This document shows, piece by piece, positions 1 through 11,582 of a DNA stretch of 46,928 nt. The first letter of the stretch is position 1. Every line of letters starts with the position of its first letter. Made by a program: the position numbers and the translations under genes. Source of the stretch: an uncultured Actinomycetes bacterium (lineage in GTDB: Bacteria; Actinomycetota; Actinomycetes; Mycobacteriales; Mycobacteriaceae); NCBI GenBank assembly GCA_903877095.1, contig CAIRCP010000239.1, positions 1 to 46,928 on the forward strand, given 5' to 3'. The notes beneath the pieces were generated by a model. That model did not search any database. It was not told the origin of the DNA and worked only from the letters and a program-made list of their open reading frames with translations.

Positions 1-186
1 CAACAGCCGACACGGCCCGACCAAGGAATAACAGGAAAAGCTGGGCAGACCAGCAGCTACCCGCTGCCCACCACCAAAATCGTGGCAAAAATCAGACTCG
101 ACACACCTCACCAGGGTCCGTCCACGGATCGAGGCTAAGGGCGCGCCTTCTCCGCTGTCGGTTCACCGAATCACTACTGTGAGCGG

Positions 187-939
187 GTGGCTGAGACCGC
201 GCCCCTGCGCGTTCAACTGATCGCCCGGACGGAGTTCCTGGCGCCCCCCGACGTGCCGTGGGACACCGACGCTGAGGGCGCTGAGGCCCTCGTCGAGTTC
301 GCCGGGCGGGCCTGCTATCAGACCTGGTCAAAACCCAACCCGCGGACCGCCACCAACGCCGCCTACATCAAGCACATCATCGACGTCGGCCACTTCGCGG
401 TGCTCGAACACGCGAGCGTCAGCTTCTACATCACCGGTATCTCCCGCTCCTGCACCCACGAACTCGTCCGGCATCGGCACTTCTCCTACTCCCAGCTCTC
501 CCAGCGCTACGTCCCCGAAGAGGACGCCCAGGTGGTCATCCCGCCGGGTCTGGAAGACGACCCCGAACTGCAGCAGATCGTGCTGGCCGCCGCCGACGCC
601 AGCCGGGCCGCCTACCTCGAATTGCTCGCCAAGCTGGAGGCCAAGTTCGCTGACCAGCCCAATGCGGTGCTGCGCCGCAAGCAGGCCCGGCAGGCAGCAC
701 GGGCGGTGCTGCCCAACGACACCGAGAGCCGGATCGTCGTGACCGGCAATTACCGGGCCTGGCGGCATTTCATCGCGATGCGGGCCAGCGAGCACGCCGA
801 CGTCGAGATCCGGCGGCTGGCCATCGTGTGCCTGCGACAGCTCAAAGCCGCGGCCCCGGCGGTGTTCGCCGACTTCGAGATCACCGTGCTGGCCGACGGC
901 ACCGAAGTGGCCACCAGCCCGCTCGCGACGGACGTCTGA
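187..939 (+). CDS. thyX: Flavin-dependent thymidylate synthase ThyX
   Basis: ThyX makes dTMP from dUMP using FAD, NADPH and methylene-tetrahydrofolate in the cytoplasm. The 250-residue product has the family length. The ThyX signature RHRxxS is at residues 95-100 (RHRHFS), followed by YSQLSQRY. The C-terminal part contains [14 protein letters not shown] and NYRAWRHFI, typical of mycobacterial ThyX. The GTG start gives an N-terminus ([13 protein letters not shown]) matching the M. tuberculosis protein as remembered. dapA starts 25 bases after the stop and rnj overlaps dapA, so the three are probably one operon, in the same order as Rv2754c-Rv2752c. The identification is secure; nothing looks unusual. 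Confidence 0.97.
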   Translation: MAETAPLRVQLIARTEFLAPPDVPWDTDAEGAEALVEFAGRACYQTWSKPNPRTATNAAYIKHIIDVGHFAVLEHASVSFYITGISRSCTHELVRHRHFSYSQLSQRYVPEEDAQVVIPPGLEDDPELQQIVLAAADASRAAYLELLAKLEAKFADQPNAVLRRKQARQAARAVLPNDTESRIVVTGNYRAWRHFIAMRASEHADVEIRRLAIVCLRQLKAAAPAVFADFEITVLADGTEVATSPLATDV

Positions 940-958
940 ACTCCGGCAGGTAACCTAG

Positions 959-3576
<2,618 letters not shown>

Positions 3577-3580
3577 CCCC

Positions 3581-3895
3581 TCAGACCCGCAGCTGACCTT
3601 TCGACGGGTCGCCGGCCGGGATCGGCTCGAGCATTTTCAGGTCGGGCGCTCCGGCGAGGTGCTCGCCGATCTCGGCGAACAACGTGCCGACCGCCGGTGC
3701 CGTGCTGTGCGTCTTGAGCGCGGCGGCGTCGGCCCACTGCTCGACGAACACGAAGGTGTCGCCGGCCTGGTGCAGCGAGTACAGCTGGCAGCCCGGCTCG
3801 TCATGTACCGCCTCGATGGCTTTGACGCAGGCGGCGCGTACCGCGTCGACCGATTCCGGCTTGGCGGTGAATGAGGCGACGATGACGACTGGCAT
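3581..3895 (-). CDS. Antibiotic biosynthesis monooxygenase (ABM)-fold protein, quinol monooxygenase-like
   Basis: This 104-residue protein has the dimeric ferredoxin-like ABM fold: VVIVASFTAKPE at the start, a central EPGCQLYSLHQ and FVFVEQWAD. It resembles YgiN-type quinol monooxygenases and M. tuberculosis Rv2749, which has the same length. The ATG at 3895 is preceded on its own strand by GGAGCC at ribosome-binding-site distance. It is convergent with rnj, with four bases between the stops. The fold is clear. The substrate (quinol, haem degradation or other) cannot be read from sequence. Confidence 0.9.
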   Translation of the reverse strand: MPVVIVASFTAKPESVDAVRAACVKAIEAVHDEPGCQLYSLHQAGDTFVFVEQWADAAALKTHSTAPAVGTLFAEIGEHLAGAPDLKMLEPIPAGDPSKGQLRV

Positions 3896-4022
3896 CCGGC
3901 GGGCTCCGATCTAGGGGGGTGGGTCCGAGCGTCCACGGTAGCGCGCGTTTTGCGAACCGCACCCCCACAGGCGAATTCGGCGGTTAACTGGGGCTCGAAA
4001 TCATCGATGAGCGGAGCACCGG

Positions 4023-5678
4023 ATGACAGCCACCGCGGCCGCCGGACCGGCGACCAAGCCGGCGAAGAAGTCTGGCAGCCGGTGGGAGTTCCTGCAGGGA
4101 CTGGGCAAGACGTTCATGCTGCCCGTGGCGCTGCTGGCGTTCTGCGGCATCATGCTCGGCGTCGGCTCGTCCTTCGGCAGTTCCACGGTCCAGAAGCAGC
4201 TCCCGTTCCTGGCCTGGGGTCCGCTGCCGGTCATCTGGCACTGGATGACCAACACCGGCCTGGTGGCGTTCACGTTTCTGCCGGTGCTGTTCGCGATGGC
4301 CATTCCGCTGGGCCTGTGCCGTCACGACAAGGGTGTGGCGGCGTTCTCCGGTTTCGTCGGGTACGCGGCGATGAACCTGGCCATCAACTTCTTCCTCGAC
4401 GCCCGCAACATCGACGTCACCGACAAGGCCCAGATCGACCACTACGCGATCCGCAACGTGCTCGGAATCCCCTCGATGGACACCGGACTGCTGGGCGCCA
4501 TCGCGGTGGGCATCATCGTGACCTACCTGCACAACCGCTTCCGGACCATCCAGATGCCCGACGCGCTGGCGTTTTTCGGCGGCACCCGGTTCGTCCCGAT
4601 CATCTCCACGCTGGTGATGAGCGTGGTCGGGGTGATCGTCCCGTTCATCTGGCCGACGATCAACGGCTGGATCGGCGACCTCGGCCGCCTGATCGCCTCC
4701 GCCGGGGTGTTCGGACCGTTCTTCTTCGGCACCGGCGAGGCGTTGCTGCGACCGGTGGGTCTGCACCACATCCTGGTGGCGATGTTCCGCTTCACCAAGG
4801 CCGGCGGCGACGCCGCCGTCTGCGGTACCGATGTCCAGGGGGCGCTCAACATCTTCTACGCCCAGCTCAAATGCGGTCTGGACCAAGCGATCAGCGAACC
4901 GGTCCGGCACGCCACCACGTTCCTGTCGCAGGGCAAGATGCCGGTGTACCTGGGCGGCCTACCGGGTGCGGCGCTGGCGATGTACCACTCCGCACAGGCA
5001 CGGATGCGTCCGGAGATCAAGGCGCTGCTGATCTCCGGTGTGGTGGCGTGTGTGGTCGGCGGCATCACCGAACCCCTGGAGTTCCTGTTCCTGTTCGTCG
5101 CGCCGTGGCTCTACGCCATCCACGCGGTGCTGATCGGACTGGGCTTCCTGGCCGCCGCCGTGCTGGGCGTGTTCATCGGCAACACCGACGGCAACATCAT
5201 CGACTTCGTGGTGTTCGGCGTGATGCAGGGCACCCAGACCAAGTGGTACATGATCGTGCTGCTGGCGGCCGTGTGGTTCGTCATCTATTACTTCTTGTTC
5301 CGTTGGGCGATCGCGCGTTTCAACCTCGCCACCCCGGGCCGGCTCGACGACGTCGTCGCCGACGACGACGAGAGCCCGGCATCGGCGACGAATTCCGCGA
5401 CGTCCGCGCCCGGCCCGGCGAAACTGGTTGCAGGGAAATACGATCCGGCCGCCATTCTGGATGCCGTCGGGGGTCCGGGCAACGTCGAGTCGCTGGACAA
5501 CTGCATCACCCGGTTGCGGATGGTGGTCGGTGATGCCGGCCTGCTCGATGAAGCCCGGCTGAAGAAGCTGGGCGCCGTCGGGGTGATCAAGCTCGACGCC
5601 CACAACGTCCAGGTGGTCATCGGCCCACAGGTGCAGGCTGTGAAAGACGCTATGGCAGAACTGATTCCGTCGCACTGA
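4023..5678 (+). CDS. malX: PTS permease EIICB, MalX type (glucose/maltose family)
   Basis: This 551-residue sugar phosphotransferase permease has an EIIC membrane domain at roughly residues 20-440, with FMLPVALLAFCGIMLG, DALAFFGGTRFVPI, a TEPLEFLFLF active-site region and IGNTDGNIIDFVVFG. An acidic Ala/Ser-rich linker follows, then a C-terminal EIIB domain with phosphorylatable Cys494 in LDNCITRLRM. Resemblance to E. coli MalX, recalled from memory, is very high over the whole length, including the EIIC-EIIB order. Upstream are an RBS-like GGAGCAC and a 10-bp palindrome TCATCGATGA at 4001-4010. malY follows after 13 bases. M. tuberculosis has no sugar PTS here. No EIIA, HPr, EI or MalI-type regulator is in the window. 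The sugar specificity is inferred only. Confidence 0.93.
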   Translation: MTATAAAGPATKPAKKSGSRWEFLQGLGKTFMLPVALLAFCGIMLGVGSSFGSSTVQKQLPFLAWGPLPVIWHWMTNTGLVAFTFLPVLFAMAIPLGLCRHDKGVAAFSGFVGYAAMNLAINFFLDARNIDVTDKAQIDHYAIRNVLGIPSMDTGLLGAIAVGIIVTYLHNRFRTIQMPDALAFFGGTRFVPIISTLVMSVVGVIVPFIWPTINGWIGDLGRLIASAGVFGPFFFGTGEALLRPVGLHHILVAMFRFTKAGGDAAVCGTDVQGALNIFYAQLKCGLDQAISEPVRHATTFLSQGKMPVYLGGLPGAALAMYHSAQARMRPEIKALLISGVVACVVGGITEPLEFLFLFVAPWLYAIHAVLIGLGFLAAAVLGVFIGNTDGNIIDFVVFGVMQGTQTKWYMIVLLAAVWFVIYYFLFRWAIARFNLATPGRLDDVVADDDESPASATNSATSAPGPAKLVAGKYDPAAILDAVGGPGNVESLDNCITRLRMVVGDAGLLDEARLKKLGAVGVIKLDAHNVQVVIGPQVQAVKDAMAELIPSH

Positions 5679-5691
5679 TGGACGGTATCTA

Positions 5692-6876
5692 ATGTCGGGG
5701 GCCGCCTTCGACTTCGAGACGGTCGTCGACCGGCGCGGCACGTGGTGCACGCAATGGGACTATGTGGCCGACCGGTTCGGGGTGGCCGACCTGCTCCCGT
5801 TCACCATCTCGGATATGGATCTGCCGACCGCACCGGCGGTGATGGATGCTCTGCGGGCCCGGCTGGAGCACCCAATTCTGGGCTATTCCCGTTGGCGCAC
5901 CGAGGATTTCCTGTCTGCGGTCGAGCACTGGTATCGGCAGCGCCACCACACCGACATCGACCGGGCGTGGATCACCTACGCACCGTCGGTCATCTACCAG
6001 GTGGCCCGGCTGATCGGGCTGTGGTCGCAACCCGGGGAGGGCGTGGTGGTCCACACGCCCTGCTACGACGCCTTTCCCAAGACCGTCGCGGCAAGTGGCC
6101 GCCACCTGCGGCGGGTGGCGATGGGGGACTGGGCCGCTCTGGAGACCGAACTGTCCCGGCCGGAGAACTCGGTGCTGCTGCTGTGCTCGCCGCACAACCC
6201 CACCGGCCACGTCTGGACCGAAGCCGAGCTGATTCGGATCGGACAGCTGTGTGCGCGCGAGCGCGTCGCGGTCATCAGCGACGAGATCCATGCCGACCTG
6301 ACGCACCCACCGAACCGGCACCTGGTGTTCGCCCGTATCGCCGCCGCGCTGCCCGATCCGCCGCGGTGGGCGGTGGTCACTTCGGCGTCGAAGTCCTTCA
6401 ACATTCCCGCACTCACCGGGAGCTACGGGCTGATCGCCGACGAAACCAGCCGACAGGCATATCTCGCCGCGCTATCCGGTGACGGCCTGAGCTCACCGGC
6501 GGTGCTCGCCCTGGTCGCCACCATCGCCGCCTACCGGCAAGGCGCGCCGTGGCTCGACGCGCTGCGCGGGTACCTGTGGGACAATCTCGTCCTGGTCCAG
6601 CAGCGGCTGAACGTTGCATTCCCCGAACTTGGCTGGCAGCCACCGCAGGCCGGCTACCTGGCCTGGATCGACATCTCGGTCCTCGGGATCGACGACGACG
6701 CACTACAGGACGACCTGATCGGCACCGAGAAGCTGGCGATCATGCCGGGTGCCACCTACGGCGCGGCCCGACACCTTCGGCTCAACGTCGGCTGCCCGCG
6801 CAGCAAGGTCGAGCGCGGACTGGACGGGCTGATCCGCGCCCTCGACCGGCTGGCCGAGCGAGGTCGACATGAATAG
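5692..6876 (+). CDS. malY: PLP-dependent MalY/PatB-type cystathionine beta-lyase/aminotransferase
   Basis: This 394-residue fold-type I PLP enzyme matches the MalY/PatB family. It begins with FDFETVVDRRGTWCTQWDYV and then LLPFTISDMD, and carries CSPHNPTGHVW and ISDEIHADL. The PLP lysine is Lys234 in SASKSFN, and the C-terminal end has RLNVGCPRSK. The E. coli MalY sequence, as remembered, matches through most of the chain. E. coli MalY is a cystathionine beta-lyase that also antagonises MalT in the maltose system. Because malX sits 13 bases upstream, this is a two-gene malXY unit. Its physiological substrate here, or a regulatory role, is unknown. The downstream thioesterase begins 31 bases later. 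Confidence 0.92.
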   Translation: MSGAAFDFETVVDRRGTWCTQWDYVADRFGVADLLPFTISDMDLPTAPAVMDALRARLEHPILGYSRWRTEDFLSAVEHWYRQRHHTDIDRAWITYAPSVIYQVARLIGLWSQPGEGVVVHTPCYDAFPKTVAASGRHLRRVAMGDWAALETELSRPENSVLLLCSPHNPTGHVWTEAELIRIGQLCARERVAVISDEIHADLTHPPNRHLVFARIAAALPDPPRWAVVTSASKSFNIPALTGSYGLIADETSRQAYLAALSGDGLSSPAVLALVATIAAYRQGAPWLDALRGYLWDNLVLVQQRLNVAFPELGWQPPQAGYLAWIDISVLGIDDDALQDDLIGTEKLAIMPGATYGAARHLRLNVGCPRSKVERGLDGLIRALDRLAERGRHE

Positions 6877-6907
6877 CGAGGCCGACATGCATACGGAGGC
6901 TGGACCG

Positions 6908-7369
6908 ATGAATTCGCAAGAGCGCAGGTCGTTGTACATGACCGTCCTGATGACACCGGATATGGCGAACTTCGCCGGAAACGTCCATGGCGGCACCTTG
7001 CTCAAACTTCTCGACCAGGTCGCGTACGCGTGCGCCAGCCGGTACGCGGGCACCTATGTGGTCACCCTGTCGGTCGACCGGGTGTTGTTCCGCGATGCCA
7101 TCAAAGTGGGGGAGTTGGTCTCGTTCTCGGCAGCGGTGAACCACACCGGCCGGACCTCGCTGGAGGTCGGCATTCGCGTCGAGACCGAGAACATCCGCGA
7201 CGGCATCCGCCGGCACACCAACAGCTGCTACTTCACCATGGTCGCCGTCGACACCGACGGCAGCCCGGTTCCGGTGCCCCCGCTGGTCCCGGTCACCGAT
7301 CGGGAACGCGCCTGGTTCGACGGCGCGGTGGCCCGGAGGGCCGCGCTGAAAGCCGCCTTCGCCGATTAA
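6908..7369 (+). CDS. Hotdog-fold acyl-CoA thioesterase (YciA/BFIT-like)
   Basis: This single hotdog domain contains MANFAGNVHGGTLLKLLDQVAY, the usual N-term helix and catalytic-loop region, then VTLSVDRVLF and CYFTMVAVD. Such enzymes hydrolyse acyl-CoA thioesters. I chose the ATG at 6908 because GGAGG at 6895-6899 lies eight bases upstream, giving a 153-residue protein. Two earlier in-frame ATGs (6869, 6887) have poorer context, and the first would overlap malY by eight bases. It follows malXY on the same strand and is probably co-transcribed. Its stop overlaps the stop of the convergent MFS gene. The preferred acyl chain is unknown. Confidence 0.88.
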   Translation: MNSQERRSLYMTVLMTPDMANFAGNVHGGTLLKLLDQVAYACASRYAGTYVVTLSVDRVLFRDAIKVGELVSFSAAVNHTGRTSLEVGIRVETENIRDGIRRHTNSCYFTMVAVDTDGSPVPVPPLVPVTDRERAWFDGAVARRAALKAAFAD

Positions 7370-8724
7370 GCCGGTGGTCCGGTCGCTTTTTCGGTGGGTT
7401 GGGACCGATGGTCCTCCCCGGCCACGGCGTTCCCATCGGAAGTTGGGGCGGCGCCTAACCAGACCACCAGGGCGGCGCCGAGCAGCATGATCAGGCCGAT
7501 GGCCCACATGCCGGCTCTGTCGTTTCCGGTGAGATCCTGCAGCGCCCCGGTGATATAGGGGGCGGCGAACCCGCCGAGATTGCTCACCGAGTTGATCAAC
7601 GCGATCCCGCCGGCCGCCGCCGCACCGGTGAGGAACCGGGTGGGCAGCGCCCAGAACACCGGCAGCGCGCTGAAAATACCCATGGCGGCGATCGTCACCG
7701 CGACCATCACCGTGTACGGGTGGCGCAGATACAACGCAACCGGGATGGCCAGGCCACCCACGATCAGCGCCCCGGCCACCTGCCGGACATGCTTGCCGGT
7801 CCGGTCGGCGTGCCGCGACCACAGGAACATCGCGACCGCGCCGAAGGCGTAGGGGATTGCGGTGATCAGCCCGACCTGCACCAGCGACAGCTGCACCGCG
7901 AAGGTCTCTCTGAAGCCGGCCACGATGGTCGGCTGGAAGAACGCCAGGGCGTAGAGGCCGTAGAGGGCGGCGAAGTTGACCAGCGCCAGCGCCCAGACCC
8001 GCGGGCTGGTCAGGGTGCGCCGCAGTGGGTAGTGGAAGTTGCTGTTGACGTCCTGTTCTTCGGCGGTCAGGCGGTCGATGAGCCAGTGGCGCTGCTCGTC
8101 GGTCAGCCACCGCGCATCGGCGGGACGGTCGGTGAGGTAGAACCAGCAGACCAGGCCCAGCAGCACCGCGGGAAGGCCGACGCAGATCATCATGAACCGC
8201 CACCCAGCCAGTCCGAAGGTGCCGTACCCGCTCTGAATCAGCCACGCCGCCAACGGAGTTCCGATGGCGGAGGACACCGGTATCGCGAGCATGAAAACCC
8301 CGGCGACCCGGGCCCGGTAAGCCGCCGGGAACCACTGGCTCAGGTAGAAGATGACGCCGGGGAAGAGACCGGCTTCGGCGACCCCGAGCAGGAACCGCAG
8401 CGCCAGCAGCGTGGTGGCGTTGGGTGCGAACGCGATCGCGACCGCCACCACGCCCCAGGAGACCGCGATCCGGGCCAGCCAGCGCCGGGCGCCGAACCGC
8501 ACCAGCGCCAGGTTCGACGGAATCTCCACCAGCACGTAGCCGATGAAGAAGATGCCCGACGCCAGGCCGAACAAGGTGGCGGATAGCTGCAGGTCTGCGC
8601 TCACCTCGGCCTTGGCGATGCCGAGATTGGTGCGGTCGAGGAAGTTGACGAAGAACAACGCCATCAGCAGTGGAACCAGCCGCCACGTCACTCGTCGCAG
8701 GGTGGTGGCTTCGATCTCGGTCAA
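7366..8724 (-). CDS. MFS transporter, anion:cation symporter (ACS) family
   Basis: This 452-residue integral membrane protein has about 12 predicted helices. The ACS signature region lies near the N-terminus: VNFLDRTNLGIAKAEV, then the first helices with GYVLVEIPSNLALVRFGARRW. A central charged loop with WLTDEQRHWLIDRL is also typical of this family, which includes phthalate, tartrate, glucarate and hexuronate importers. It is convergent with the thioesterase (stops overlap) and divergent from ftsK. An inverted repeat at 8767-8787 lies about 43 bases upstream of its ATG and could be its operator. The transported anion cannot be inferred. Confidence 0.9.
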   Translation of the reverse strand: MTEIEATTLRRVTWRLVPLLMALFFVNFLDRTNLGIAKAEVSADLQLSATLFGLASGIFFIGYVLVEIPSNLALVRFGARRWLARIAVSWGVVAVAIAFAPNATTLLALRFLLGVAEAGLFPGVIFYLSQWFPAAYRARVAGVFMLAIPVSSAIGTPLAAWLIQSGYGTFGLAGWRFMMICVGLPAVLLGLVCWFYLTDRPADARWLTDEQRHWLIDRLTAEEQDVNSNFHYPLRRTLTSPRVWALALVNFAALYGLYALAFFQPTIVAGFRETFAVQLSLVQVGLITAIPYAFGAVAMFLWSRHADRTGKHVRQVAGALIVGGLAIPVALYLRHPYTVMVAVTIAAMGIFSALPVFWALPTRFLTGAAAAGGIALINSVSNLGGFAAPYITGALQDLTGNDRAGMWAIGLIMLLGAALVVWLGAAPTSDGNAVAGEDHRSQPTEKATGPPA

Positions 8725-8766
8725 CGGCGGTTCACCACGTTGCGCAACCTCTTTCCGTCACGCATG

Positions 8767-8787
8767 GTCGTCTGTGTACCAGACGAC
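8767..8787. promoter_or_regulatory. Inverted repeat, candidate operator upstream of the MFS gene
   Basis: A perfect 8-bp inverted repeat (GTCGTCTG-N5-CAGACGAC) lies in the 201-bp region between the MFS transporter and ftsK. Its size and spacing fit a dimeric regulator such as a GntR- or TetR-family repressor. No regulator gene is adjacent. It is 43 bases from the MFS start and 139 from the ftsK start, so control of the MFS gene is more likely. Function is inferred. Confidence 0.45.
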
Positions 8788-8925
8788 GTGCGGTGCCGCG
8801 ACTACGAAACTCACCCTGATCGCCCACGAAGGGCGACCCGCTTTAGGTTTCGGTCTGGCAACGGCCGTCCTGTGACCTATGTGTCGGATGGTGTCGATGG
8901 GACAGCTGCGATTAGTCTTGCCCGC

Positions 8926-11562
8926 ATGGCGAACAAGACGGCCGCTCGCTCCAGCGCGCGCCCGACCAGGCCTCAAACGGCCAGGTCGCAACCCCCTTCC
9001 CGGCCCACGAAGCCGACGGCTCCGCGCCGTAAGCCGGCGGTTAAGAAGGGGCCGTCGCCGCTGGCGGTCGCTGGCGCGGCGGGTGGGCGCGCGGCGCGCG
9101 CGACCTGGCTGCTGGTGGCCCGCGGCGCGGGGTCGACCGCGCGGTCGGTCGGTCGGGCGCGGGATATCGAACCCGGCCATCGCCGCGACGGTCTCGCACT
9201 CGGTCTGCTGGCTCTCGCCGTTGTGATCGCCGCGGCGTCGTGGTTCGACGCCGCCCGCCCGGTGGGCGCCTGGATCGACGCCGGATTGCGGACCGTGGTC
9301 GGCGGGGCGGTGATTCTGCTGCCCCTGCTGATTGCGGCGGTGGCGGTGATCCTGATGCGAACCGAGCCCTGCCCGGAAATCCGTCCGCGCTGGGTATTGG
9401 GCACGGCGATGATCGCTCTGCCGGTGCTCGGCCTGTGGCATCTGTGGACCGGGTCGCCGGCCGAACCGGCGGCACGCCAACGCGCCGGTGGATTCCTCGG
9501 ATTCGTGATCGGCGGTCCGCTTTCGGATGGCCTGACGGCGTGGATCGCCACACCGTTGCTGATCGTCGCCATCCTGTTCGGCGTCCTGCTGCTGACCGGG
9601 ACCACCATCCGTGAGGTGCCCGCCGCGCTCTACGGCATGTTCTCCACCCGGGGCCGGTATGCCGACGACGTCGACTTCGATGACGACTATGACTACGACG
9701 GCGACGACGTATTCAGCTCCCGGCCGATCACCCGTCGCACCGGGCGTCTGGGCGGAGTCCCCTCGGCCGCAGATATTTCGAGCCTGGGCGAGTCGGCAAG
9801 TTCCGCCGCGCTCGCCGAGCTTGCCGACGCACCTGGTCCAATCGGAACGCCGTATGACAACTACCCGCTCGACGAGTTCCCGGCCGACGAACCGCCGGTC
9901 TCCAACCTCACCGAGCCGATCAAGCCGCGCCGCCGCAAGGCAGCGCCGCTCAAGCCTGCCGCTCAACCGCCGGCCGCTCAACCGCCTGCCGCTCAAGCGT
10001 CCAAAGAGATCGCCGTGCTCGACCGGGTGGTGGAGGGTTCCTATACCCCGCCGTCTCTGGACCTGCTGACCCCCGGCGACCCACCCAAACGACGCAGTGC
10101 GGCCAACGACTCGATCATGGATGCCATTTCGTCGGTCCTCGAACAATTCAAGGTCGACGCCGCCGTCACCGGTTGCACCCGCGGGCCGACTGTCACCCGC
10201 TACGAGGTCGAACTCGGACCCGGTGTGAAGGTCGAGAAAATTACTGCCCTGCAACGCAATATCGCGTACGCGGTGGCCACTGAGAGCGTGCGTCTGCTGG
10301 CGCCCATCCCGGGTAAATCGGCGGTCGGCATCGAGGTGCCCAACACCGACCGCGAGATGGTTCGGCTCGCCGACGTTCTCACCGCGCCGTCGACCCGCCG
10401 TGACCACCACCCGCTGGTGATCGGTCTGGGCAAGGACATCGAGGGTGACTTCATCTCGGCCAACCTCGCCAAGATGCCGCACCTGCTGGTGGCCGGCTCC
10501 ACCGGTTCAGGCAAGTCAAGCTTCGTCAACTCGATGCTGGTCTCGCTGCTCGCCCGGTCGACGCCTGACGAAGTGCGCATGATCCTCATCGACCCCAAGA
10601 TGGTGGAACTGACACCCTACGAAGGTATTCCGCACCTGATCACGCCGATCATCACCCAGCCGAAGAAGGCCGCGGCCGCGCTGGCCTGGCTGGTCGAGGA
10701 GATGGAACAGCGCTACCAGGACATGCAGGCTTCCCGGGTGCGCCACATCGACGACTTCAACGCGAAAGTCCGCTCGGGCGAGATCGCCACGCCGCTGGGC
10801 AGCCAGCGCGTGTACAAGCCGTATCCCTACATCGTGGCGATAGTCGACGAGTTGGCCGATCTGATGATGACCGCCCCCCGCGATGTTGAGGAAGCCATCG
10901 TCCGGATCACCCAGAAAGCCCGCGCCGCCGGAATCCACCTGGTGCTGGCCACCCAGCGGCCCTCGGTGGACGTCGTGACCGGTCTGATCAAGACCAACGT
11001 GCCCTCCCGGCTGGCGTTCGCAACGTCGTCGCTCACCGACAGTCGCGTCATCCTCGACCAGCCCGGCGCCGAGAAGCTCATCGGGATGGGCGACGGACTG
11101 TTCCTGCCGATGGGGGCCGGCAAGCCGATCCGGCTGCAGGGCGCCTACATCAGCGACGAGGAGATCCAGGCCGTCGTCCAAGCCTGCAAGGACCAGGCCG
11201 AACCGGAGTACACCGAGGGGGTCACCGCCGCCAAGTCCAGTGCTGACCGCGGCGAGGTGGACCCCGATATCGGCGACGACATGGACGTCCTGCTGCAAGC
11301 CGTCGAACTCGTCGTCTCCAGCCAGTTCGGGTCCACCTCGATGCTGCAGCGCAAGCTGCGGGTCGGCTTCGCCAAAGCCGGCCGCCTGATGGATCTGATG
11401 GAGACCCGCGGGATCGTGGGACCGTCCGAGGGCTCGAAGGCACGCGAGGTGCTGGTCAAGCCCGACGAACTGAGCGGGACGCTGGCCGCGATCCGCGGTG
11501 GTGGCGACGCCTACGACGGTGATGAGGACTCCGACGACGACGGGGTGCCGGAGGATTTCTAG
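8926..11562 (+). CDS. ftsK: DNA translocase FtsK
   Basis: FtsK is the septal DNA pump that clears chromosome termini during division. The 878-residue protein has a basic N-terminus, about four membrane helices between residues 85 and 230, and an acidic, Pro/Ala-rich linker with PPAAQ repeats encoded by 15-bp DNA repeats near 9955-10000. The RecA-like motor has Walker A GSTGSGKS at about 524-531. The C-terminal winged-helix gamma domain (LLQAVELVVSSQFGSTSMLQ) binds orienting sequences. I chose ATG 8926 (MANKTAARS) because it matches the M. tuberculosis start. The open frame extends upstream to 8740 but that extension has no family support. Confidence 0.95.
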   Translation: MANKTAARSSARPTRPQTARSQPPSRPTKPTAPRRKPAVKKGPSPLAVAGAAGGRAARATWLLVARGAGSTARSVGRARDIEPGHRRDGLALGLLALAVVIAAASWFDAARPVGAWIDAGLRTVVGGAVILLPLLIAAVAVILMRTEPCPEIRPRWVLGTAMIALPVLGLWHLWTGSPAEPAARQRAGGFLGFVIGGPLSDGLTAWIATPLLIVAILFGVLLLTGTTIREVPAALYGMFSTRGRYADDVDFDDDYDYDGDDVFSSRPITRRTGRLGGVPSAADISSLGESASSAALAELADAPGPIGTPYDNYPLDEFPADEPPVSNLTEPIKPRRRKAAPLKPAAQPPAAQPPAAQASKEIAVLDRVVEGSYTPPSLDLLTPGDPPKRRSAANDSIMDAISSVLEQFKVDAAVTGCTRGPTVTRYEVELGPGVKVEKITALQRNIAYAVATESVRLLAPIPGKSAVGIEVPNTDREMVRLADVLTAPSTRRDHHPLVIGLGKDIEGDFISANLAKMPHLLVAGSTGSGKSSFVNSMLVSLLARSTPDEVRMILIDPKMVELTPYEGIPHLITPIITQPKKAAAALAWLVEEMEQRYQDMQASRVRHIDDFNAKVRSGEIATPLGSQRVYKPYPYIVAIVDELADLMMTAPRDVEEAIVRITQKARAAGIHLVLATQRPSVDVVTGLIKTNVPSRLAFATSSLTDSRVILDQPGAEKLIGMGDGLFLPMGAGKPIRLQGAYISDEEIQAVVQACKDQAEPEYTEGVTAAKSSADRGEVDPDIGDDMDVLLQAVELVVSSQFGSTSMLQRKLRVGFAKAGRLMDLMETRGIVGPSEGSKAREVLVKPDELSGTLAAIRGGGDAYDGDEDSDDDGVPEDF

Positions 11563-11582
11563 AGGCCGTGCCGGAGAGGCTT

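Noticed and set aside
1..186. A gene or terminator before thyX
   Set aside because: The minus-strand frame at 92-331 is a shadow. The 7-bp hairpin at 42-70 is too weak to call.
6782..8686. A 634-codon minus-strand frame over the thioesterase and MFS region
   Set aside because: It is a shadow of real coding frames, with low-complexity Arg/Gly/Pro composition.
8740..8925. Extended N-terminus for FtsK
   Set aside because: The extension is not family-like. MANKTAARS at 8926 matches the known start.
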